A stretch of DNA of 64,000 nt from CAIYXB01 sp038146805 (GTDB lineage Bacteria; Cyanobacteriota; Vampirovibrionia; LMEP-6097). The notes beneath the pieces are model-generated. The model was not told where the DNA came from, ran no database searches, and saw only the letters and a list, made by a program, of their open reading frames with translations. The position numbers and the translations under genes were made by a program. The stretch's first letter is position 1. Every line of letters begins with the position of its first letter. This document shows, piece after piece, positions 43,461-51,672 of the stretch. The stretch is from positions 496,001-560,000 of the forward strand of contig JAYQSH010000005.1 of the NCBI GenBank assembly GCA_038146805.1, given 5' to 3'.

Positions 43461-44450
43461 TTAGGGTTTTAATAACTGAAATTCAGGAAGATCAATTTTA
43501 AATTTGTGTAAAATTTGTTTTGTAAAGTTATAGAAAACCTTTGCAAAATTTGATTTATCCAAAGAGTGTAAATCATACTTTGGTGTTTCTGCATCACGCT
43601 CTTTGTATGCACTATAACCCTCTTTAAAAGCTGATAAAGCAATCCAAGAAGCGAGTATAGGTTCTAAGAGATTTGCCAAACTTGGACTAAAAGAACTTAT
43701 AGATTGTCTTAGCATTAAGGCAAAAGAATTTGCGCCACAAATATAGTCTTGATTACCAGAAGTAAAAGCCGCTTCTATTTCTTCTTTATTGTCTTTGTTA
43801 TAAAAATCTTTTTGTAAATCATAAGCTAAACGTCTTTTGACACTCGCGCTCATCCACATTAAAGCCGCATTGAAGACAGGCATAATTTTTGTTAAAAGAT
43901 TTCCAAGAATAGGAATATTTTTTGCTGGTTGATTTATTTGTTGTTTAAAAAATTTTGGCAAAGATTTAAAAACAATGACCATACCTGAAACACTTGCTGT
44001 GAGCATGTTCATAGCACCTATAAGTTTATCTTGGACTTTTATAAAATCTTTAGTAGAACTTAGTGACTTGCCGTCAGGATTTTTTATAGCAAAAAATTTA
44101 GCAACTAATTTAAAAATTCGAGCAAGGAGGGGGTTGATTTCTTTTTTGTCTTCTTGGGCAGATAGCAAATGATTTTCTGCAAATTCTCCAAATGATTCAT
44201 GCATATAAGAAACCCAATCACCTTGAAAACCAGTACACAAGCTACCTGCAACAGACATGAAAAATTCAAATATCGATGCCTTTTCAGCAACTTCACTAAA
44301 CTGTTTTAAAGTATTCATTTTCTTGTGCAATAAATCTTGATTAGATTCTTGGGGATTTGTAAAATCAATAGTTTGCGCCAAAGCCTTATTACGACTTGCA
44401 ATATTCGCCATCAAAGTATTTATGGGTAGTTGTTCTTGAATTAAATGCAA
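43461..44450 (-). CDS. Long helical protein of unknown function behind a Fur-type operator
   Basis: This 329-residue protein is predicted from TTG 44450. An alternative ATG lies at 44411 (MANIASRNKAL). Several semi-hydrophobic helices (around 60-80, 140-165, 185-215 and 250-285) suggest membrane association, for example IGAMNMLTASVSGMVIVF and LANLLEPILASWIALSAF. No domain is recognised. A TATAAA on the minus strand (44458-44463) lies 7 bases before TTG, and a Fur-type palindrome sits just behind it, so iron or another metal may control the gene. Confidence 0.65.
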   Translation of the reverse strand: MHLIQEQLPINTLMANIASRNKALAQTIDFTNPQESNQDLLHKKMNTLKQFSEVAEKASIFEFFMSVAGSLCTGFQGDWVSYMHESFGEFAENHLLSAQEDKKEINPLLARIFKLVAKFFAIKNPDGKSLSSTKDFIKVQDKLIGAMNMLTASVSGMVIVFKSLPKFFKQQINQPAKNIPILGNLLTKIMPVFNAALMWMSASVKRRLAYDLQKDFYNKDNKEEIEAAFTSGNQDYICGANSFALMLRQSISSFSPSLANLLEPILASWIALSAFKEGYSAYKERDAETPKYDLHSLDKSNFAKVFYNFTKQILHKFKIDLPEFQLLKP

Positions 44451-44465
44451 ATCAGCCCTTTATAT

Positions 44466-44524
44466 TGAGAATTTTTCTCAATAAGCTTAAATTACTATAA
44501 TATACTTATTGAGAATGATTTGCA
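44466..44524. promoter_or_regulatory. Two Fur-family operator-like palindromes between divergent genes
   Basis: Site 1 (44466-44480, TGAGAATTTTTCTCA) fits the 7-1-7 Fur-family pattern with one mismatch. Site 2 (44510-44524, TGAGAATGATTTGCA) fits its left half fully. Between them is TATAAT (44496-44501) facing trxB. The first site also overlaps the upstream side of the TATAAA box of the 43461-44450 gene. The same core appears perfectly at 46199-46213. Confidence 0.55.
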
Positions 44525-44609
44525 ATAAATTTATTATCTATTAATATTAATCTTTGATTTTAAGAGTTTTTACTCAATATCTTTCAAATTTTATAGATAA
44601 AATAAAGAT

Positions 44610-45554
44610 ATGCAAGAAGACAATATTTATGACTGCATCATTATTGGAGCGGGCCCAGCAGGACTTTCAGCTGGTTTATATGCTTCAAGAGGAAATTTAA
44701 AAACATTAATTATTGAAAAAGCCATTGTTGGCGGGCAATTACAAGTCACCCATGAAATCGAAAATTATCCGGGCATGGATCACATGACTGGTCCTCAAAT
44801 TTCAGATGCAATGGAAGAACAAACAAAAAGGTTTGGTTGCGAGGTTTTGGTAAATTCAAAAGTAACAGCTATTGATCTACAAGCTCAACCAAAAAAAATC
44901 CTTTGTGATGATAAAGAATATTTTGCAAAAACCGTCATTATCGCAAGTGGTTCTGATCATAATCACTTAGGAGTACCCGGCGAAGAAGAACTTGGCGGCA
45001 AGGGTGTAAGCTATTGCGCTGTTTGTGATGGTGCTTTTTTTAAAGAGCGTGAACTCGTTGTTGTTGGCGGGGGTTCATCTGCAGTTGAAGAAGGAAATTT
45101 TCTTACAAAGTTTGCTTCAAAAGTTACTTTGGTTCATAGGCGAGATGAATTAAGAGCTGAGAGAATTTTACAAAATAGATTTAAAGCAAACCCAAAAACT
45201 AATATCATCTGGGATACTGTATTTGTTGATATAAGTATTAACGGCGATATGCTAGAGTCACTTCTGTCACTTTAAAATCTGTTCAAAACTAATGAAATTA
45301 CAGCAATTTCCAAAAATATTTGCGAGGGTGTGTTTATTTATGTGACTAATTTGGCTTTTAAGCCCAAACACTCAATACCTTGACGGCAGTGTTGCCATTG
45401 ACGGTGCAGGCAAAATTTTAACTAACGAAAAAATGGAAACTAATATCCCCGGTGTATTTGCTTGCGGAGATATAAGAAATACTCCATTAAAACAAGCGGT
45501 CACCGCCGCTTCAGATGGATCACTTGCCGCAACTATGGCAATTGCTTTTGTTGT
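44610..45554 (+). pseudogene. trxB: Decayed thioredoxin reductase
   Basis: The first 214 residues are intact: FAD loop IIGAGPAGLSAGLYA, redox pair CAVC (C136, C139), NADPH loop VVGGGSSAVEEGNFL and HRRDELRA. The frame then breaks. An extra five bases near 45262 (a repeated TCACT) leads to the stop at 45275. Further shifts at about 45287 (AAAA run) and about 45362 (CCC run) would be needed to read on to PNTQYLDG, TNIPGVFACGDIRNTPLKQA, VTAASDGSLAA and MAIAFV. The remnant stops where the truncated insertion sequence begins. With three breaks the enzyme is probably not made whole. TrxB normally reduces thioredoxin, the donor for ribonucleotide reductase. Confidence 0.85.
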
Positions 45555-45603
45555 CTACCGCGTAGAGTTTAGAAAAAGTAGCTGCTCTGTCGTACTCTTC
45601 CCA

Positions 45604-46059
45604 TTAACTAATCTTGCTAATTACAGCAGTTGAATATAAGAAATGAAAACTACTTTTAACAACACCTTGATCTTTAAGTTGCTGAACAGCTTTGTTGAAA
45701 AGATTAACTATTTTCTCAACCCCAACTCTGTCTCTAAATTTTGAGAAAAAACTTGCTTCAGGTGTTGATTCTTTCAGTCCAAAACCACAAAACAATTTAG
45801 CCGATAAATTTTCTTTGAGATGTTTTGCCATCTTACGATCTGAAATATCCTCAAATTGCTGTAAAAAAGCTGCTTTAAAGGCTCTTTCTATCTCTAAGCC
45901 CGGAGCACCATTGTTTTCACAGTAACAATCATGCAAGTCCTTACATAAAATTGTAAAGTCAATTAATTCAAGAACTTTTCGTAAAAGATGATCCTTTTCC
46001 ACTAATTCTTCCAATAAATCTGAATAAATATCCTGTTGACCTTTGTCTAAATTAAGCAT
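45604..46059 (-). pseudogene. Truncated IS transposase, N-terminal DUF772 domain
   Basis: The 151 residues left match the N-terminal InsH/DUF772 region of IS5- or IS1182-type transposases: LLEELVEKDHLLRKVLELID, FKAAFLQQFEDISDRKMAKH, LFCGFGL and PEASFFSKFRDRVG. The DDE catalytic domain is missing. The frame runs into sequence next to the trxB remnant after residue 135 or so. Its own signals look intact: TAGGAGAGAG 5-14 bases before the ATG. Confidence 0.8.
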
Positions 46060-46141
46060 AGAACTCTCTCCTAGACTATATTACAACAGGTTTTTATGCT
46101 TTTGAAAAGATATTTTTTTAGAGGGGTTTGGATTCAGTCGC
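45604..46141 (-). mobile_element. Remnant of an insertion sequence with one end preserved
   Basis: The outer end lies 64-82 bases before the transposase start: on the minus strand 46141-46123 reads gcgactgaatccaaacccc. It matches the MITE end gggactgattccaaacccc at 17 of 19 positions. The other end and most of the transposase are lost. The element abuts the 3' remnant of trxB. Confidence 0.7.
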
Positions 46142-46198
46142 ATTATCTAATTTCTACTGTTAGCTTTACAAGAAAAATGAACAATTCATTAAGCTTAA

Positions 46199-46243
46199 TG
46201 AGAATCATTCTCACTAGTGCCTAGTTAATGATATTCTTTCTCA
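46199..46243 (+). promoter_or_regulatory. Fur-type operator pair upstream of the beta-barrel gene
   Basis: The first box, TGAGAATCATTCTCA (46199-46213), is a perfect 7-1-7 palindrome of the Fur family, identical to the core of many proteobacterial Fur boxes. A second, weaker box (46229-46243, TGATATTCTTTCTCA) matches it at 12 of 15 and ends 8 bases before the ATG at 46252. The 30-bp spacing puts both on one face of the helix. A metal-loaded repressor would block this promoter. Confidence 0.7.
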
Positions 46244-46251
46244 ATAACATT

Positions 46252-47307
46252 ATGAAAAAAGTTATTTTAGTTTTAGTCTTAATCACAGTTGCTGCAACAA
46301 ACAAAGTTTTTGCTTGTTGTGGGGCAGAAGCCATTAGAGGTGGAGCTGTTTCAGGACCGATTAATACAATCCCTGCTTATACAATTCCCAAAGGCAATAC
46401 TATTATTCAACTTGGATTACAACACCAAAATAACGGCAGATTAAATGGGCTACAACAATTTCGTATCAAACAAAACGGAACTGAAACAGAAGATTCATAT
46501 GGAATTTTAAGACCATCTATCTCTGTTGCTCATGGTATTACAGACAGATTTACAATGGCGATTAACGTTCCTTATTTTATGAACTTTGATATCAAAGAGC
46601 ATGAGCATGGCGATATCGAAGATTACGGTGACTCTATTGGTTGGGGTGATATTTCTTTAATTGGTGAGTATAATTTTTTGAAATCAGAAAAACATAAATT
46701 TAATGCCGCTGTTCTTGCTGGTATGAAATTTCCAACTGGTAACGCTGATGTAAAAAATAACGAAGGAAAATATTTTTCAACTCAAGAACAACCAGGTAGT
46801 GGATCTTTTGATCCAATGTTTGGAGCGGCACTATCAAAATCACTAGGGCAATTTAATTTTGATGCAAACTTTTTATATAAACTCACAACAGAAGGCAAAC
46901 AAAATATTGATATTGGTGATGTGCAAAGTTACAATGTAGCTGTTTCTTATCCAGTACATAGATTCTTTGAATCATCGATGAGTATCAAAGAAAAAGTTGA
47001 TTACTACAAAAACCGCGAATTAAATTTTGTTGAGAAAATTGTACCTGAACATATTTTTGGTGTAGATGTTGGTTGGGATTTGGTTTTTGAAGTCAATACC
47101 ACTGTCCAAGGAGCACCAGAAGAAAACGGAGTACCTAGAGATAATTACGGTAACACCACTGTGTTACTAAGCCCCGGCTTAAGAATGATTGTTGACAATA
47201 AATGGATAGCAAATTTTAGCATTGGCTTTCCAGTAATTGATGAAAGAAAAGGGATACAAGGTGGGCAAGACTTAAATCTCTATCTTGGACTTGCAACATT
47301 CTTTTAA
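46252..47307 (+). CDS. Outer-membrane beta-barrel protein, metal-regulated
   Basis: This protein has about 351 residues. Start at ATG 46252, because MKK opens a clean signal peptide (cleavage likely after VFA or FAC). The mature protein starts with CCGAEAIRGG and then shows many alternating aromatic strands (TIIQLGLQHQN, DRFTMAINVPYFMNF, ISLIGEYNFL, FNAAVLAGMKFPTG, FDANFLYKLTT) and ends in Phe-Phe, as outer-membrane barrels do. The general pattern resembles MetA-type or transporter-like barrels. The Fur-type operator suggests transport of iron or another metal, inferred from the operator only. Confidence 0.75.
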   Translation: MKKVILVLVLITVAATNKVFACCGAEAIRGGAVSGPINTIPAYTIPKGNTIIQLGLQHQNNGRLNGLQQFRIKQNGTETEDSYGILRPSISVAHGITDRFTMAINVPYFMNFDIKEHEHGDIEDYGDSIGWGDISLIGEYNFLKSEKHKFNAAVLAGMKFPTGNADVKNNEGKYFSTQEQPGSGSFDPMFGAALSKSLGQFNFDANFLYKLTTEGKQNIDIGDVQSYNVAVSYPVHRFFESSMSIKEKVDYYKNRELNFVEKIVPEHIFGVDVGWDLVFEVNTTVQGAPEENGVPRDNYGNTTVLLSPGLRMIVDNKWIANFSIGFPVIDERKGIQGGQDLNLYLGLATFF

Positions 47308-47720
47308 GCAGAAACTATATATTGTTGAATAGCTTCTAAAACCTCTTGCAAAAATTTTGGTAGCTCTTGATTGCGAGCATTTAATTTTTGCAATTCTGAA
47401 CTAGTTAAAGTATGAGGGTCTTTGTCATCCTCAGGCTTTGACATAAGTTTTAAATCAATGCCTAGAGCGTTTTTCCCTTTAGTCTCAATAGAAAAACTAC
47501 CTTGATGCGGATCTTTATGCAACTCTATACTATAATTTTCATTTTCAATAGCAACTGTAGTTGAAAAAATTGAATTATTGGCAGTCCAATCGTTAAATTC
47601 TGGTTTCTTTGCTCTTAAAATTTTCTCAACTTGATCTTCGGCTAATTTTTTCGTGTGGTTTCTGCGCTTTAAAGATTTATTCTCAACTATAGAGAAGTCG
47701 CTAAAATCAAATTTTTTCAT
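47304..47720 (-). CDS. Hypothetical protein
   Basis: This 138-residue, polar protein has a basic N-terminal helix (SLKRRNHTKKLAEDQVEKIL), a beta-rich middle (TTVAIENENYSIELHKDP) and a C-terminal helix. No signal peptide or known domain. It overlaps the barrel gene end by 4 bp. TATTAT lies 6 bases before the ATG. It is not in an obvious operon with gmk. Confidence 0.6.
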   Translation of the reverse strand: MKKFDFSDFSIVENKSLKRRNHTKKLAEDQVEKILRAKKPEFNDWTANNSIFSTTVAIENENYSIELHKDPHQGSFSIETKGKNALGIDLKLMSKPEDDKDPHTLTSSELQKLNARNQELPKFLQEVLEAIQQYIVSA

Positions 47721-47760
47721 ATTATAATAATAACAAGTTAATAAACCCTTTAAGGGATTT

Positions 47761-48345
47761 TTAGTGGCTCATTAAATTTTGCCGTGCATCCAAGATCAAT
47801 AATTTGACTGATTCAATCGCTCTTTCAAGATTGTCATTTGTTATAACATAATCAAATTCATCAATAAATTTCATTTCTTCAGAAGCTTTTTTTAAACGTT
47901 TCTGCAAAACTTCTTCTGTTTCTGTTGCTCTTGTTCTTAAACGCTTTTCTAATTCAGCAATAGAGGGTGGCACCAAAAAAATACTTAAAGCCTCAGGGAA
48001 TTTTTTCATTACCTGCAAGGCACCTTGAACTTCTATTTCTAAAAAAACATCTTTACCATTTGCCAAAGTATCTAAAACAAATTCTTTTGGTGTGCCATAA
48101 AAATTTCCAACAAATTCTGCCCACTCTAATAAAGCATCATCGTTAATCATTTGTTCAAATTCTTCTTTTGTTTTAAAAAAATAATTTACTTTATCAACTT
48201 CTCCGGGTCTCATTGCTCGAGTAGTACAAGAAATTGAAAATTCTATATCTTCTAAGTCTGCAAAAACTTGTTTGACAATAGTACCTTTACCAACTCCAGA
48301 AGGACCTGTGAAAATAATTAAATTGTTTTTTTGTTCTTGTGGCAC
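47761..48345 (-). CDS. gmk: Guanylate kinase
   Basis: The 194-residue enzyme turns GMP into GDP. It has the P-loop IIFTGPSGVGKGTIVKQVF, the GMP-binding SCTTRAMRPGEVDKVNYFF, EWAEFVGNFYGTPKEFV, VFLEIEVQGALQV and LFLVPPS-like IFLVPPSIAELEKRLRTRAT. Start is GTG at 48345. The gene is 60 bp downstream of the nfeD-like gene on the same strand. Confidence 0.95.
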   Translation of the reverse strand: MPQEQKNNLIIFTGPSGVGKGTIVKQVFADLEDIEFSISCTTRAMRPGEVDKVNYFFKTKEEFEQMINDDALLEWAEFVGNFYGTPKEFVLDTLANGKDVFLEIEVQGALQVMKKFPEALSIFLVPPSIAELEKRLRTRATETEEVLQKRLKKASEEMKFIDEFDYVITNDNLERAIESVKLLILDARQNLMSH

Positions 48346-48405
48346 GATAATAAAATTGTGTTTATTATACTTTATTCCACTTAAAAAACAAATTAATAAA
48401 AAATA

Positions 48406-48861
48406 TTAGGCTTTCACAGATACAAATAAATAATTTGCTTCAACAGCATCTATTACAACACAGCTCCCTGCGCCAATATGGGTTTTTTCAGATGATTTAG
48501 CAAGCCAAGTTTCATCAAAATCTATTAATTTAACCAAGCCGGGTTCATTTGTGTTTATATCTTTAAAAACCATCGCTTCTTTACCAAGTAACTTTTCGGC
48601 ATAGGCTTTACCAAGATCTTGGCTATCGCTTGAAATTGAAAAAAGCATTTTTAAAAAAGGTCTTACTACAAACAATGATAAAGTACTCAAAATTAAATTT
48701 ATTCCTAAAAGCCAAGTAAGCGAAACATCGGCAAACTGATCTACTAGACCTGTAATCAAACAGGCTAAAGAAAAACAAATAAACAAAAAAGTACCCGGGG
48801 TAAAAGCTTCGGTAACTAAAAGTAATCCTGCTATTAAATAAAATACTAAATGTGTTTCCAT
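48406..48861 (-). CDS. NfeD-like membrane protein
   Basis: The 151-residue protein has membrane helices at about 5-22, 25-42 and 50-70 and a C-terminal OB-fold part (LLGKEAMVFKDI, GLVKLIDFDETWLAKS, HIGAGSCVVIDAVEANYLFV). This is the short NfeD form that partners SPFH proteins. The gene follows the SPFH gene by 6 bp, the usual pairing for membrane microdomain or quality control functions. Confidence 0.88.
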   Translation of the reverse strand: METHLVFYLIAGLLLVTEAFTPGTFLFICFSLACLITGLVDQFADVSLTWLLGINLILSTLSLFVVRPFLKMLFSISSDSQDLGKAYAEKLLGKEAMVFKDINTNEPGLVKLIDFDETWLAKSSEKTHIGAGSCVVIDAVEANYLFVSVKA

Positions 48862-48867
48862 AAAATT

Positions 48868-49752
48868 TTAATTGGCTGATGTTTGTTTACTTGTAAAAAG
48901 CTCTCCAGCAGCTGCAATTCCACCAAGTGCCGTCATTGACTCAGTTGGAATAAAGACTTTATTTGCTTGACCATCTGCTAATTTTTGCAAAGTATCCATA
49001 TAAATAATTTGCAATACTGCCTTGTCCGCGCCTGCTTCCTTGATTTTTTCTATATATGTTTTTGTTGTCAGCGCCTCAGCTTCAACTTCTAATCGCAATT
49101 TTTGAGCTTGTGCTTCTGCTCTTTTGATCACAGATTGTTTTTCTCCTTCTGCTTGCAAAATTGCTGACTCTTTTTTTCCTTCCGCTTCTAAAATTGCGGC
49201 ACGACGATTTCTTTCGGCTTGCATTTGCACATTCATAGACCTTTGAATATCATCAGGTGGGTTAATGTCTTTTAACTCTATTCTGTTTGTTTTTACTCCC
49301 CATTTAGCGGCTGCCATATCAATAATTTGTTGTAATTTTGTGTTAATCAAATCTCTAGAAGTAAGCGTTTCATCTAAAGTCATCTCGCCAATAATATTTC
49401 TTAGTGAGGTCAAAGCTAATTGCTGAATGGCATAAACTAAATTACTAATTTCATAAACTGCCGAGTAAGGATTGACAATTTGATAAAAAACAACTGCATC
49501 AACATTAATATTAACGTTATCCATCGTAATCACACTCTGTGACTCTAGCGGCAATACCTGCTCCCTTAAATCAATAGTTCTATCTAAGGTATCAATAAAA
49601 GGAACTAAAATATTAAAGCCGGGTTGCAAAGTTTTTGAATATTGCCCAAGCCTTGTAACTAATCCACAATAACCTTGATTAATAATTTTAAAGGCACCAA
49701 AAAATATCAAAAACACAAAAAAACTAATTGCACATAGAACAAAAATAATCAT
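48868..49752 (-). CDS. qmcA: SPFH/Band 7 membrane protein (QmcA-like)
   Basis: The 294-residue protein has an N-terminal membrane anchor (3-25), a Band 7 domain (about 28-190) with GLVTRLGQYSKTLQPGFNIL, VDAVVFYQIVNP, and a long Ala/Glu-rich coiled coil with ILEAEGKKESAILQAEGE. A C-terminal segment follows (GGIAAAGELF). It forms ring-like membrane scaffolds with NfeD. A TAGAAT on the minus strand (49760-49765) leaves 7 bases to the ATG. Confidence 0.9.
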   Translation of the reverse strand: MIIFVLCAISFFVFLIFFGAFKIINQGYCGLVTRLGQYSKTLQPGFNILVPFIDTLDRTIDLREQVLPLESQSVITMDNVNINVDAVVFYQIVNPYSAVYEISNLVYAIQQLALTSLRNIIGEMTLDETLTSRDLINTKLQQIIDMAAAKWGVKTNRIELKDINPPDDIQRSMNVQMQAERNRRAAILEAEGKKESAILQAEGEKQSVIKRAEAQAQKLRLEVEAEALTTKTYIEKIKEAGADKAVLQIIYMDTLQKLADGQANKVFIPTESMTALGGIAAAGELFTSKQTSAN

Positions 49753-49779
49753 GGTTTTTATTCTATAACAAAAAAAAGG

Positions 49780-49809
49780 AAAAAGAACAGTTTGCTACTG
49801 TTCTTTTTT
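49780..49809 (-). terminator. Rho-independent terminator
   Basis: AAAAAGAACAG / CTGTTCTTTTTT is a perfect stem with a 7-base loop and flanking A and T runs, between pepA and the qmcA-nfeD unit. The rest of 49753-50079 has no gene apart from the repeat at 50037. Confidence 0.85.
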
Positions 49810-50036
49810 GAGGGAGGGAGAATTGAATTTTAACTTGGTTTGCAGAACTTTGTTGTGCTCTCTTGTAACTATATAAATCCCAAAAAAAATCTTTATGACA
49901 AAAAATTACATAACCAGACCTTAACTTCCTGCTTGCAATAAGATTGATCAGTAAATCACTTAAAACTTAGGTTTTCATGGCGACTCACCCAGTAAATTTG
50001 CAAATTGAAAAATAATTAGCTTGATTTATTGCATTA

Positions 50037-50069
50037 TGAGACAAAAATAACACGGTCCGAAGTGTCTTA
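50037..50069 (+). repeat. 33-nt palindromic repeat, copy 3
   Basis: It begins TGAGACAAAAATAACACGGT and ends CCGAAGTGTCTTA, 11 bases past the pepA stop codon. Same length as copies 1 and 2. Confidence 0.8.
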
Positions 50070-50079
50070 ATAAGAGTAA

Positions 50080-51576
50080 CTAGTGTGACAATATATAATT
50101 TAAAACTGTTCTTACCGGAATACCAGATGCACCTTTTGGCGACCAATCCATTTCTTGATCAAACCAACAAGGACCAGCTATGTCCAAATGTGCCCATGGG
50201 ATATATTCGTCTGAATTTTTTCTTTTTCCCACAAATTCTTGAATAAACATTGCTCCATTTTGCGCGCCTGCTTTTCCTTTTGAGCCAGCATTAATCAAAT
50301 CAGCAATACTAGATTCCAAACTTTCTTTGTACTCATCATAAAGTGGTAACTGCCAAATTTTTTCTCCAACACTCAAAGCAGAATCTTTCAAATCTTGAGT
50401 GAGTCTTTCATCATTTGACATTATTGCAGCAGCAATATTTCCCAAAGCAACAACACAAGCACCAGTCAAAGTTGCAAAATCAATAATTTCATCTGGATTT
50501 TTTGTTGAAACATAAGCAACAGCATCTGCTAAAGTCAATCTTCCTTCCGCGTCAGTATTATTGACTTCAATTGTTTTACCATTCATTGCTGTAATCACGT
50601 CTCCCGGGCGATAAGCTTTACCTGAAGGCATGTTCTCAGTTGCTGCAATAATTGCTGTAATTTGCAAATTAGCAGGCTGTAGAGCAGCAATTGCATTCAT
50701 GATTCCAATAATAGCGGCAGAACCTGCCATATCTTCTTTCATCATCTCCATCGATTTAGCTGGTTTTAACGATAAACCACCACTATCAAAAGTCACACCT
50801 TTACCAACTAAGGCAATATGTTTTTTGATTTTGCCTTTTGGCTTGTAAGAAAATTCAATAAATTTTGGAGCCTGATCAGAACCTTGAGCAACTGCTAAAA
50901 AAGCTCCCATGCCTAATTTTTTACATTCAGCCGCTTCTTTGACAGTAATTTTTAAATTATTTGCTTTGATTTTTTTTGCTTCTTGTGCCAAATAAGTTGG
51001 TGTCACAGCGCAAGCTGGCTCCCAAACTAAATCTCTTGCAATACAAGTTGCATCAGCTATCACGATTGCCGTTTTAACTTGTTTTTTTGTTTTTGTATCT
51101 AAATTTGAACTAAAGATTTTTAATTCTTGTATTTTGTGTTTTTTGCTTTTTAATTTTTCATTTTTATACTTCAAAAAATCATAGCTTACCAAAATCGCAG
51201 TTTCTGCAAGTAAATCAGCTTTTTCAGGTTGCCAAAAAGCAATTTTATTAGCTTTTATATTTCTTGCTTCGCGAATTGCTGCAGCATAAGCTTTACGTAA
51301 TTTATTAGTTTCTATATTTTCTTTTGCTAATCCGACTAAAATAATTTTTTTGATTGATTTAAAAGCACTAGAAACTTTCACATGTTTTGAAAGTTCTATA
51401 ACCAAAGTTTCTCCTAAATCAAATTTAAAATTATTGCTTTTTATAAATTCAGAAATAATTTCAGCAAATTTTTTATCTAGTTGTTCTAATAAAGAGCCTT
51501 TTTTGTAATCACAAAAAATTAAAGTATCTTGATTGATTTTAGATTTGCCAGAATAATTTTCAACAGTAACTTTCAT
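50080..51576 (-). CDS. pepA: Leucyl aminopeptidase (M17, cytosol aminopeptidase)
   Basis: The 498-residue binuclear metal enzyme removes N-terminal residues from peptides. The catalytic domain has VGKGVTFDSGGLSLKPAKSM (metal Lys and Asp), MKEDMAGSAAIIG, MPSGKAYRPGDVI, and NTDAEGRLTLADAVAY (metal Asp and Glu, with Arg), all diagnostic. The N-terminal macro-like domain is divergent and Lys-rich. TAAGAT stands 7 bases before the ATG. Divided from the histone-like gene by a terminator. Confidence 0.95.
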   Translation of the reverse strand: MKVTVENYSGKSKINQDTLIFCDYKKGSLLEQLDKKFAEIISEFIKSNNFKFDLGETLVIELSKHVKVSSAFKSIKKIILVGLAKENIETNKLRKAYAAAIREARNIKANKIAFWQPEKADLLAETAILVSYDFLKYKNEKLKSKKHKIQELKIFSSNLDTKTKKQVKTAIVIADATCIARDLVWEPACAVTPTYLAQEAKKIKANNLKITVKEAAECKKLGMGAFLAVAQGSDQAPKFIEFSYKPKGKIKKHIALVGKGVTFDSGGLSLKPAKSMEMMKEDMAGSAAIIGIMNAIAALQPANLQITAIIAATENMPSGKAYRPGDVITAMNGKTIEVNNTDAEGRLTLADAVAYVSTKNPDEIIDFATLTGACVVALGNIAAAIMSNDERLTQDLKDSALSVGEKIWQLPLYDEYKESLESSIADLINAGSKGKAGAQNGAMFIQEFVGKRKNSDEYIPWAHLDIAGPCWFDQEMDWSPKGASGIPVRTVLNYILSH

Positions 51577-51611
51577 ATAACTAATCTTACTACAACAAAT
51601 TTAAAACAAAA

Positions 51612-51639
51612 AAAAGTCCAATCTTGTGATCGGACTTTT
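51612..51639 (-). terminator. Rho-independent terminator after the histone-like gene
   Basis: AAAAGTCC and GGACTTTT form the stem, with A and T runs outside, so it can stop transcripts from either side. Confidence 0.8.
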
Positions 51640-51672
51640 AATTTTTTTACTTTGCATAAAAAGAAAAAATAT

